A stretch of 16,023 nt of DNA, from NCBI GenBank assembly GCA_965368585.1, contig CBDUNM010000119.1, forward strand, positions 1-16,023, read 5' to 3'. The position numbers and the translations under genes were made by a program. This DNA comes from JARRQB01 sp965368585. GTDB lineage: Bacteria; Pseudomonadota; Gammaproteobacteria; Chromatiales; Chromatiaceae. The notes beneath the pieces are model-generated. The model worked only from the letters and a program-made list of their open reading frames with translations. It did not search any database and was not told the DNA's origin. Shown piece after piece: positions 7,677 through 13,838 of this stretch; position 1 is the stretch's first letter, and each line of letters starts with the position of its first letter.

Positions 7677-7757
7677 ATCCACGGGTCCGGGCTCGCCGGG
7701 TGGGCTTCTCTCTGCCTGACGAGCCTTTTCCACGCAATCAAGCGGAGGGGCAGCAAG

Positions 7758-7973
7758 ATGCCGACCTACGACTACCAATGTCGCCACTGCGGCAACTGTT
7801 TCGAGTCGATGCATGCCGTTGCGGCGATCGCACCGGATTGTCCTGCATGCGGTGGGCAGGTGAGACGTCTCCTGCTTAGTGCGCCCGCGGTCCATGGCGC
7901 GATGGCAGGCGGACGTGAACGGGCGATGCGTGCGCTGCCGACGTGCGGGAAGGGCTGCCGCTGCTGCCCGTGA
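7758..7973 (+). CDS. FmdB-family zinc-ribbon protein with cysteine-rich tail
   Basis: This 71-residue protein begins with the typical FmdB start MPTYDYQCRHCG and forms a zinc ribbon from Cys8/Cys11 and Cys28/Cys31 (CPACG). An extra cysteine, Cys14, follows the first knuckle. The C-terminus ends in PTCGKGCRCCP (Cys63, 67, 69, 70), an extra cluster able to bind metal. FmdB proteins are often annotated as putative regulators of formamidase or formate-related genes, but the function of most members is unknown. GGAGG at 7744-7748 is the ribosome binding site. It sits between carbonic anhydrase and a MerC-like gene, in line with a zinc or heavy-metal role, which is inference. Confidence 0.88.
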   Translation: MPTYDYQCRHCGNCFESMHAVAAIAPDCPACGGQVRRLLLSAPAVHGAMAGGRERAMRALPTCGKGCRCCP

Positions 7974-8026
7974 CACCCGCGGTATGAACAGCAACACATT
8001 GCATGCGACTTCGGGAGGAATTTCTG

Positions 8027-8683
8027 ATGCAGACTCTGACCAAAAAGACTTTTGCGCCGTTCACGTGGGACCGTGCGGGCGTCGTCGGATCGTTCGTGTG
8101 CGTTTCCCACTGTATCGCCACTCCGTTCCTGGCGGCCACGTTGCCGATACTGGCGGTCACCGAGAAGGCGACGCATATCGGCCTCACGGTCGTGCTGATG
8201 CTCATAGGCTTGCTGGCGTTTCTGCCCGGCTACCGGCTTCACAGCAAGCCGCAATTGGCCCTGGTGGCCGCGATCGGCTTTGCTATGCTTGTATTGGCGG
8301 TGTTAATCCCGGAAGCACTCGCGAGCGAGGCGCTGGAAACGGGGCTGACGGTCGTTGGGGGTCTACTCCTCATCACCGCGCACCTGAGCAACACCTACTA
8401 TTGTCGACGTTGTCGCATTTGCTTTGAACGGCCGTTTGGCCAGTCTGGAGTGGCAATGATGCGCGCCTCAGCGCCAAGCGCTCTTGCGGATCGTTCGGCG
8501 GCAACGCACTCGCCAGTTCGAGTGGCAATTGGTGAGACGGGTCGACGGAGGGCGCAATCGCCGGGAGATATCGGGCATGAAGTCGAAAAACGTTGCGGTT
8601 CTGAATCCGATATCCTTTCTCCAGACCTTTGTCGTCCAGAGCCACAGGGTCGCGGTACAAAAGGGCTGTTCTGCCTGCGATAG
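8027..8683 (+). CDS. MerC-like membrane protein with an unusual C-terminal extension
   Basis: MerC-family proteins are small inner-membrane proteins linked to mercury uptake and to other metals. The start at 8027 follows GGGAGGAA at 8013-8020. The first 130 residues show the MerC pattern: Cys25 and Cys29 in the first membrane span (SFVCVSHCIATPFL), about four hydrophobic spans up to residue 124, and a cytoplasmic cysteine cluster ending in YCRRCRICFE (about 127-136). After this the frame stays open for a further 80-odd residues of basic, non-hydrophobic sequence with no family resemblance, ending at 8683, about 107 bases inside the next gene. MerC proteins are usually under about 150 residues, so the tail probably reflects a lost stop codon or a frameshift near 8430. 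Confidence 0.75.
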   Translation: MQTLTKKTFAPFTWDRAGVVGSFVCVSHCIATPFLAATLPILAVTEKATHIGLTVVLMLIGLLAFLPGYRLHSKPQLALVAAIGFAMLVLAVLIPEALASEALETGLTVVGGLLLITAHLSNTYYCRRCRICFERPFGQSGVAMMRASAPSALADRSAATHSPVRVAIGETGRRRAQSPGDIGHEVEKRCGSESDILSPDLCRPEPQGRGTKGLFCLR

Positions 8684-10199
8684 CCATATCAACGACGTCG
8701 AAATCATGGGGCTTTCGGCAAGTAGTTGCTTTGAAGCCGAAGCACGCCAGCAACTGGACTTGAGCGGTCCGATCACACTCGGCGACTACGCCGATGTCAT
8801 CATCCATATAAAGAACAGCATTGGCGGGGAATTTTCGCGGAGCGCCAGCCAGCCCGGAGTCATCCGCGTGGAGAATACCCACTGCCCCTTCGGCGACATG
8901 GTCAAGGAAGCCCCCGAGCTTTGCCGCATGACGTCTTCGGTGTTTGGCGCCATCGCGGCACGCAACTTCGGTTATGCAAAGGTCGAGTTGAAAAAACGTA
9001 TCGCAGCGGGTGATGGCCGTTGCGAGGTTTGCATTTACACCGACGCGGAGTTGGGCAAGTCTGCCGTGGGTGACGAGTATCTCAATCAAGAGGGCACCCT
9101 GGTTTCGAGTTCTGGCAGCGATGGGGTCTCGGTGCGGGTTGCGGAAAAGATGGATCAGGTGTGGTGTTCCGCGAACGCAGACAGGGTCGAACGACGGCCC
9201 CGAGTCAAACCGAATATCGTCGCCGAGTCCCGTGCAATGCGTGACGCCCTGGAGGCGGTCGAAATAGTGGCGCCGACCGAGGCCACGGTGGTTATCTCGG
9301 GAGAAACCGGCGTAGGTAAAGAGATCATTGCGCAGGCCATTCACGCCCTGAGTGCGCATAGTGAAAACAAATTCATGGCCGTAAATTGTGGCGCCATTCC
9401 GGCTGACCTGATCGAGAGCGCTTTGTTCGGGCACGAGAAAGGGGCCTTCACGGGTGCCTACAACGTGCACCAGGGTTTCTTTGAACGTGCCGATCACGGT
9501 ACTTTGTTCCTGGACGAGATTGACAGCCTGCCGCTCCTGGCGCAGGCCAAATTACTGCGTGTACTGCAGGAAGGCGAATACGAACGGGTGGGCGGCCGGC
9601 AGGTTATGCAGGCGCACATGCGCGTAATTGCCGCCGCGAACCACAGGATTGAAGACATGGTGGCCGCCGGGCAGTTCCGCAGCGACCTATACTACCGGCT
9701 GAACGTTGTCCCCATCGTGATCCCGCCCCTGCGAGAACGGCGCGAAGACCTTTCGGAGCTCGTGAACCTGATATTGCGGCGCTTGGGCGACAAGTATCAA
9801 CAGCAGCGTAAAATGCTAGGAGAACAGGCGTGGGCACAGGTCATGCGCTATGCCTGGCCCGGCAACGTGCGCGAACTCGAAAATGTGCTCGAGCGCGCCC
9901 ATCTGTTCGCACGCGGACCCTGCATAGAAGACATCGACGCAAGGGTCGCCGATACGACCGAGAGCACCGCAGAAAAAGCGGGACAAAGCATGGATCTGCG
10001 CGCTCAGACACGCCATGCAGCCCAGCTGGCGGAGACGCAGCTGTTGCGGGATGCGTTACTCAGAAGTGGAGGCAACGTGAGCGCCGTGGCACGTGAGGTT
10101 GGAATCACTGCACGTGCCGTTCACCAGAAACTGAAGGCAAACGGCATCGACCCCGCCCCCTACCGAATGAAGAGCCGCGACCTCAACCAAAGGCATTGA
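8577..10199 (+). CDS. Sigma-54-dependent transcriptional activator with cysteine-rich N-terminal sensor domain
   Basis: The 540-residue protein is an NtrC-type enhancer-binding protein. The AAA+ domain has Walker A GETGVGKE (242-249), the sigma-54 contact loop GAFTGA (289-294), Walker B GTLFLDEID (308-316) and WPGNVREL (427-434). A Fis-type helix-turn-helix closes the protein (about 497-521, GGNVSAVAREVGITARAVHQ). The N-terminal 200 residues lack a receiver domain. HCPFGDMVKEAPELCRMTS and FGYAKVELKKRIAAGDGRC resemble the methanogen-output-domain-1 type of sensor. Cysteines at 31, 34, 51, 103, 116, 149 and 152 (two CxxC pairs) could bind a metal or cluster. The start at 8577 follows GGGAGA at 8563-8568; a TTG at 8484 in frame is less likely. 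Forty bases later lies the Cu/Zn permease gene, the likely target. No -24/-12 promoter was found. Confidence 0.88.
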   Translation: MKSKNVAVLNPISFLQTFVVQSHRVAVQKGCSACDSHINDVEIMGLSASSCFEAEARQQLDLSGPITLGDYADVIIHIKNSIGGEFSRSASQPGVIRVENTHCPFGDMVKEAPELCRMTSSVFGAIAARNFGYAKVELKKRIAAGDGRCEVCIYTDAELGKSAVGDEYLNQEGTLVSSSGSDGVSVRVAEKMDQVWCSANADRVERRPRVKPNIVAESRAMRDALEAVEIVAPTEATVVISGETGVGKEIIAQAIHALSAHSENKFMAVNCGAIPADLIESALFGHEKGAFTGAYNVHQGFFERADHGTLFLDEIDSLPLLAQAKLLRVLQEGEYERVGGRQVMQAHMRVIAAANHRIEDMVAAGQFRSDLYYRLNVVPIVIPPLRERREDLSELVNLILRRLGDKYQQQRKMLGEQAWAQVMRYAWPGNVRELENVLERAHLFARGPCIEDIDARVADTTESTAEKAGQSMDLRAQTRHAAQLAETQLLRDALLRSGGNVSAVAREVGITARAVHQKLKANGIDPAPYRMKSRDLNQRH

Positions 10200-10238
10200 A
10201 TACTGGCGCTGGGCGCCGCTGGAACAAGGAACTACCTG

Positions 10239-11327
10239 ATGGCCTTTTTTCACAATCTCCTGAGTCTGTCGCTCGAAGCGGCGCCGTGGTTAGTTCTTGG
10301 CTTGACCCTGGGCGGCCTCATGAAGGCGCTGATCCCGACCGCGTTTCTGGAACGACACCTGATGGGTTCCGGCCTCGGATCCATTGCCAAGGCGACCTTG
10401 CTTGGCGCGCCGTTGCCATTGTGCTCGTGTGGCGTCATTCCGGCAGCACTGGGTTTGCGAAAAGCCGGTGCATCCAAACCCGCAACAACGGCCTTTTTGG
10501 TCAGCACGCCGGAGACCGGCGTCGACTCAATTTCAATCACCTATGCGCTGATGGGACCGTTCATGGCGGTCGTTCGCCCGATTGCGGCGCTGTTTTCTGC
10601 GTTCACTGCGGGCTTGCTTGTGGCGCTATTCGACGTAGAAGCGACCGGCGCGCAACCCAAAGTGGTTTCTGGCACCTGCTGCGGCTGCGAGTCCAACGAC
10701 AAATCGGCCGCCGAACCCAGTTGCCGTGCGCACGAACCCGCTCCGAGCCCAAATCTGGCAAGCAAGGCCTGGGAAGGCATTCGGTATGCATTCACAAGCC
10801 TCCTGGATGACATCGTGTTCTGGCTGGTCGTCGGCATGTTCTTCGCCGCCGCCACCACAACCTTTCTGCCGGTTGATTTTCTGGCGCAGTGGGGACAAGG
10901 CATCGCAGCAATGCTGGTGATGCTGCTCGCCGGCATCCCGATGTACATCTGCGCTACGGCGTCAACACCGGTGGCGGCCGGATTGATGATGGCCGGTGTC
11001 TCGCCAGGGGTTGCACTGGTGCTGTTGCTGAGCGGTCCGGCCACCAATATCTCTACGTTAGGGGTCGTCAGCCGCGAAATGGGGCGACGCACGATGTGGC
11101 TTTATCTCGCCGCGGTCGGCGTGACTGCGGTGCTGGCCGGCCTGACTGTTGACGCGGTGGTGAGCGCACATCAGTTGACTATTCTTGCTCAACTCCAACA
11201 TGCACACACCAGTCTTCCGGTCTGGCTGGAGTGGGGTACTTTGCTGCTGCTTGTAGCTATCGCTCTGAGAAAATTCCTGCCGCTGCGTTCAGACCGCTCT
11301 GCCGACGAACATCACCGCACTGCGTGA
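10239..11327 (+). CDS. SO_0444-family Cu/Zn efflux permease (DUF318/ArsP-like)
   Basis: This 362-residue polytopic inner-membrane protein belongs to the permease family that includes SO_0444-type copper/zinc exporters and ArsP-like transporters. The hallmark PLCSCGVIP lies at 60-68 (Cys62, Cys64), followed by GLRKAGASKPATTAFLVSTP at 72-91. The second half repeats the theme with PMYICATASTPVAAGLM at 234-250 and LSGPATNISTLGV at 264-276. A cytoplasmic loop between the halves holds a cysteine cluster (GTCCGCESND, PSCRAH; Cys147, 148, 150, 162), probably binding the metal. Eight to ten membrane spans are apparent. AAGGA at 10226-10230 is the ribosome binding site. Its immediate neighbour is a sigma-54 activator, and a MerC-like gene lies further upstream, supporting a role in metal export. 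Substrate (Cu, Zn or other) is not proven by sequence. Confidence 0.88.
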   Translation: MAFFHNLLSLSLEAAPWLVLGLTLGGLMKALIPTAFLERHLMGSGLGSIAKATLLGAPLPLCSCGVIPAALGLRKAGASKPATTAFLVSTPETGVDSISITYALMGPFMAVVRPIAALFSAFTAGLLVALFDVEATGAQPKVVSGTCCGCESNDKSAAEPSCRAHEPAPSPNLASKAWEGIRYAFTSLLDDIVFWLVVGMFFAAATTTFLPVDFLAQWGQGIAAMLVMLLAGIPMYICATASTPVAAGLMMAGVSPGVALVLLLSGPATNISTLGVVSREMGRRTMWLYLAAVGVTAVLAGLTVDAVVSAHQLTILAQLQHAHTSLPVWLEWGTLLLLVAIALRKFLPLRSDRSADEHHRTA

Positions 11328-12013
11328 ATCCGCTTTGCATAAAACAACTGCCGCTCCACACGGCCGGTCGGAACGTCTTTTCAGGATTGAGAGCTGCCGT
11401 CAAGTTACTGCGGAAAAGGCGCCGGTGACGATTTCCAATAGTAGAAATTCACGCTTGTCCCCGACCCCTTTTATGACACTGCTCCACCGTTGGCCTGCTC
11501 CGCCACGCCGCAAGTATCGAAAAATAAAGATGCGAACGTTAAGCTCGAAATTGACGGAATTTTCCTGAAGGTTACATTTTCCCCGGCGTCAGCCCCTCAT
11601 TTACACCAAATAATATGGAAAGAGATGCACTGCCACTGAAAGACGCTGCCGCCTAGGCGAATGTCCGAACGGGCGCGGACAAGAACCCCCTTTGACTATA
11701 CGCAACAACGTAACCCTCACGTCGCGCTACCCACCGCTACTTTCAAGCATAGTCGGGAATCGTCGGTAACAATTCGCTAATGTGCTGTCCCGTAATAAAG
11801 GCAGCTAGTGGCATTGAGCTTAGGGTGCACAAGCATACGACCTGTTAACCCTCGGTCGTCTGCTCAATCTCTAGAGCGAGGAGCAGAATATCGAAGCCGT
11901 ACGGTCTGGATGGCAAGTGAGTGTTAAGGATACTTGATGATGACAGCGCGCGGTTGCAATTTTCGGTTCCTGCTAGTGGGCTGGATGCTGGTTGTATAAC
12001 TCAGCCCAAGACG
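11328..12013. other. Gene-poor stretch of about 690 bases
   Basis: No complete gene is supported. Composition looks more AT-rich than the flanking coding regions, and all open frames are short with no family features. GTCCCCGACCCC near 11458 recalls the GTCCCCG arm of the repeat elements, but the sequence around it does not match the core. The stretch ends at a short dehydrogenase-like remnant. Confidence 0.45.
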
Positions 12014-12082
12014 ATGCTCACGAAGGCAATCGTGTTCACAATATACGGGTCGGCGGATGGTCTTGAACTAAAGGAGGTCTCT
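12014..12082 (+). pseudogene. N-terminal remnant of a zinc-type alcohol dehydrogenase / quinone oxidoreductase gene
   Basis: Codons from ATG at 12014 read MLTKAIVFTIYGSADGLELK followed by EV. This matches the conserved first beta hairpin of medium-chain dehydrogenases and quinone oxidoreductases, which typically begin KAIVxTxYGxPDxLxLKEV. The similarity ends where repeat copy B begins at about 12085, and no continuation was found on the far side. About 20 codons is a short match, so the call rests on this one motif. Insertion of, or deletion next to, the repeat probably removed the rest. Confidence 0.5.
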
Positions 12083-12084
12083 AG

Positions 12085-12204
12085 CCTGCATGTTGCACCA
12101 GCCGATCGGGGACGGGGGACGAACTGTAGGTTCGAGAATGCGCCCCGAACAGGACTTGCGCCGCATCCCTGCCGTTTCATTCGCGCCCGTCCCCGATTGG
12201 CTGG
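12085..12204. repeat. Palindromic repeat element, copy B (inverted relative to copy A)
   Basis: The 95-base core 12104-12198 is the reverse complement of the core at 3605-3699 with about nine mismatches and no gaps. The left outer arm CCTGCATGTTGCACCAG (12085-12101) matches the outer arm of copy A. Read in inverted orientation, copy B lacks the roughly 40-base segment that copy A carries between its core and outer arm. At the other end it keeps only GGCTGG beyond the core. It abuts the dehydrogenase remnant. Confidence 0.75.
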
Positions 12205-12253
12205 CGGATGCCTAACGCTGTCGCTGAATGCAGAAGACAACCCACCCGACCCA

Positions 12254-12304
12254 GTGATACGAACCCTCCATGCATAGGCGCTGAGTTCCGAGGATTCGTA
12301 TCGC
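12254..12304 (+). other. Long imperfect stem-loop upstream of the MarR promoter
   Basis: The arms 12254-12267 and 12291-12304 can pair over 14 positions with one G-U and one mismatch; GATACGAA and TTCGTATC are a perfect 8-bp core. The loop is 23 bases. It lies between repeat copy B and the MarR promoter. There is no T-tract, so it is not a typical terminator. Its role is unknown. Confidence 0.4.
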
Positions 12305-12352
12305 ATCCCCCTCTCGGTGGAGACCACTCGAAATTGCGCACCCCAGCAGCGA

Positions 12353-12381
12353 TTGACACCGGGCAGCAAAATAGGTAGGAT
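12353..12381 (+). promoter_or_regulatory. Sigma-70-type promoter of the MarR gene, probably giving a leaderless transcript
   Basis: TTGACA at 12353-12358 is a perfect -35 box. Seventeen bases later TAGGAT at 12376-12381 is a 4/6 -10 box, lying inside the palindrome 12371-12391. Transcription would be expected to start about seven bases beyond, at or next to the ATG at 12390. No ribosome binding site lies between them, apart from AGGA inside the -10/palindrome region, so the mRNA may be leaderless. Confidence 0.6.
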
Positions 12382-12391
12382 TCCTACCTAT
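12371..12391. promoter_or_regulatory. Perfect 21-bp palindrome: predicted MarR operator 1
   Basis: The arms ATAGGTAGGA (12371-12380) and TCCTACCTAT (12382-12391) are exact reverse complements around a single central base. The site covers the predicted -10 box and the first two bases of the MarR gene start codon. The length and symmetry suit a dimeric MarR protein, and its position would block RNA polymerase, giving autorepression. Confidence 0.75.
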
Positions 12392-12983
12392 GAAATTCGA
12401 CCAGATCACAGAGCCCCTCGATCGCCGATTGGCCGACGGCCTGACGCGGCTGGCCGCCGTGGCTCGTCAGCTCGATTGGCAGGCGGCTGAGAGCGCTGGC
12501 CTGTCTCCCACCCAAGCGGACATCCTGCGGTTCGTCGCCAATCGTCCGGAGGGCGCACGGCTCACTGCCGCCGCCGCGCATGCCGGTGTTCGCAAGGCCA
12601 CTGCCAGCGACGCGGTGGCGGCCCTGGAGCGTAAGTCGCTGGTTCGCAAGTATGCTGACGCCTCAGACGGTCGCGCCGTGGCCCTGAAGGCGACGGCCAT
12701 GGGCAATCGGGTCGCGCAGGCTTGGCCGAGCAGCTTCGCGCCGATCGTCGCCGGCCTGACCGAGACCGAGCAGGAATCCCTGCTTTGCTTGGTGGTCAAG
12801 ATGATCCGGCAATTGCAGCAGCGGCAGTTGATTGCCCCACAGCGCACCTGCGTGACCTGCCGGCATTTCCGCGAGAACGTCGCGCCTGGCACGAGCACCC
12901 CGCATTACTGTGCGTTCGTCGGCGCGCCGATGGCCGAGCGGCACCTTCGCGTCGATTGCGCGGAGCACGAATCCGCCGCCTGA
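12390..12983 (+). CDS. MarR-family transcriptional regulator with C-terminal four-cysteine motif
   Basis: The 197-residue protein has a MarR winged helix: an N-terminal dimerisation helix, LSPTQADILRFVA (38-50), a recognition region ARLTAAAAHAGVRKATASDA (56-75) and the wing DASDGRA (90-96). After the usual MarR end at about residue 148 comes an extra segment with Cys154, Cys157 (RTCVTCRHF), Cys174 (HYCAF) and Cys190 (RVDCAEHE). This CxxC-C-C pattern could hold zinc or an iron-sulfur cluster. Cys133 lies in the dimer helix. It probably acts as a repressor of its own operon through the palindrome over its start codon and the related site before the next gene, 68 bases downstream. The signal could be redox state, metal or a reactive nitrogen species; this is inference. 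Confidence 0.88.
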   Translation: MKFDQITEPLDRRLADGLTRLAAVARQLDWQAAESAGLSPTQADILRFVANRPEGARLTAAAAHAGVRKATASDAVAALERKSLVRKYADASDGRAVALKATAMGNRVAQAWPSSFAPIVAGLTETEQESLLCLVVKMIRQLQQRQLIAPQRTCVTCRHFRENVAPGTSTPHYCAFVGAPMAERHLRVDCAEHESAA

Positions 12984-12992
12984 CGGCGGTTT
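12976..12992 (+). terminator. Weak GC hairpin at the end of the MarR gene
   Basis: CCGCC at 12976-12980 and GGCGG at 12985-12989 form a 5-bp stem across the MarR stop codon, followed by only TTT. It may attenuate rather than terminate, allowing some readthrough into the thioredoxin-like gene. Confidence 0.35.
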
Positions 12993-13033
12993 AACCACCT
13001 CGTTCGATGTGACCGGGGTTTCGTTTGAGCTAC

Positions 13034-13054
13034 ATAGTTAGGAGTCCTTACATG
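13034..13054. promoter_or_regulatory. Diverged copy of the palindrome: predicted MarR operator 2
   Basis: ATAGTTAGGA (13034-13043) matches the left arm of operator 1 at 9 of 10 bases, and TCCT with a degraded right arm follows after one central base. It overlaps the ATG at 13052, the same geometry as operator 1. Its AGGA is also the only available ribosome binding site for the thioredoxin-like gene. Confidence 0.6.
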
Positions 13055-13288
13055 AAAACCAACGCCATCTTCTACCACGCCGGTTGCCCCGTCTGCGTCG
13101 CCGCCGAGAAGCAGCTCGCCGACGCCATGGATCCGGCTCGTTTCGACGTCGAGGTCGTGCATCTGGGTGAGGCCAGGACACGCATCGCGGAGGCCAAGGC
13201 GGCCGGCGTCCAGTCGGTCCCCGCGCTGGTTATTGCCGGACAGCCGTTCCACATCAACTTCGGCGCTGCGATCGCCGACCTCAAATAG
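13052..13288 (+). CDS. Small thioredoxin/glutaredoxin-like protein with CPVC active site
   Basis: This 78-residue protein has a minimal thioredoxin fold: beta strand NAIFYHA, active site GCPVC (Cys12, Cys15), helix AAEKQLADAM, a second strand FDVEVVHLG, and the cis-proline loop QSVPALVIAG (Pro57). No signal peptide is present, so it is cytoplasmic, and it is shorter than classical thioredoxin (about 105 residues). It lies between the MarR regulator and the P460 gene, with 11 bases to the latter, so the pair is surely co-transcribed. It may reduce the cysteine motif of the regulator or supply thiols for haem attachment; both are inference. The start at 13052 was chosen because it begins the first strand and lies by AGGA at 13040-13043; a TTG at 13025 is less likely. 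Confidence 0.85.
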   Translation: MKTNAIFYHAGCPVCVAAEKQLADAMDPARFDVEVVHLGEARTRIAEAKAAGVQSVPALVIAGQPFHINFGAAIADLK

Positions 13289-13299
13289 GAGAGCAAACC

Positions 13300-13776
13300 G
13301 TGAAAGCGAAGATCTTGACTTTACTTGGCATCACCGCCGTCACTGTGGCATTGGCCGCGGAACCCGAGGTTCCCTACCCGGCGAGCTACCGCGGCTGGCA
13401 CCACGTCAAGAGCATGGTGATTGAAGAAGGACATCCGCTCTTTGACGCCTTTGGTGGCATTCATCACCTCTATGCGAACGACAAGGCGCTCGAGGGATAC
13501 CGGAGCAACACCTTCCCGGATGGGGCCGTGATCATCTTTGATCTGCTCGAAGCCGTGCACGACGGCAATGCCGTCACCGAAGGTGCTCGCAAGGTCGTGG
13601 GCGTCATGCAAAAGGACTCCAAGAAGTTCGCCGCAACCGGTGGTTGGGGCTTCGAGGGCTTCGGTGGCGGTGACCCAACGAATCGGGTGGTGGGCGCTAA
13701 CGCAGCTACCGCTTGCTTTGCCTGTCACCAGCCGCAGCAGGAACAGGACTATACCTTCAGCCGGCTGCGTGACTGA
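13300..13776 (+). CDS. Cytochrome P460-family c-type haem protein
   Basis: P460 cytochromes are periplasmic monohaem proteins that oxidise hydroxylamine or handle nitric oxide; related cytochrome c'-beta proteins bind NO. The 158-residue product has a signal peptide (residues 1-20, ending ALAA) and one haem-binding motif near the C-terminus, CFACH (139-143), followed by QPQQEQDYTFSRLRD, the typical P460 arrangement. The body contains YPASYRGWHHVKSMV (26-40), IHHLYAND (54-61), and FPDGAVIIFDL (72-82). I cannot tell from motifs alone whether the lysine crosslink to haem of true P460 is present. GTG at 13300 is the start; AGGAGAG at 13287-13293 is the ribosome binding site. It closes the MarR/thioredoxin-like operon. 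Confidence 0.9.
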   Translation: MKAKILTLLGITAVTVALAAEPEVPYPASYRGWHHVKSMVIEEGHPLFDAFGGIHHLYANDKALEGYRSNTFPDGAVIIFDLLEAVHDGNAVTEGARKVVGVMQKDSKKFAATGGWGFEGFGGGDPTNRVVGANAATACFACHQPQQEQDYTFSRLRD

Positions 13777-13838
13777 GGCGCTGGCGTGGATCAGCACGTA
13801 CTGGCCCCGCCCTTACGCATCGCGCAACGGCTGAACAC

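Noticed and set aside
10087..10102. TGGCAC...TTGG resembling a sigma-54 promoter before the permease gene
   Set aside because: The GG-to-GC spacing is off by one and the GC of the -12 element is missing; it also lies in the HTH codons of the activator.
11455..11470. GTCCCCGACCCC as a possible third repeat copy
   Set aside because: Only a few bases match the inner arm; the core and opposite arm are absent.
12070..12078. AAAGGAGGT, an excellent ribosome binding site sequence
   Set aside because: It encodes Lys-Glu-Val of the dehydrogenase remnant and no start codon with a real frame follows; the nearby 11921-12277 frame runs through the repeat.
12209..12216. GCCTAAC next to copy B and GTTAAAC next to copy A, resembling integron attC core sites
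   Set aside because: The two motifs are not paired within one element, internal L-boxes were not found, and there is no integrase or cassette array.
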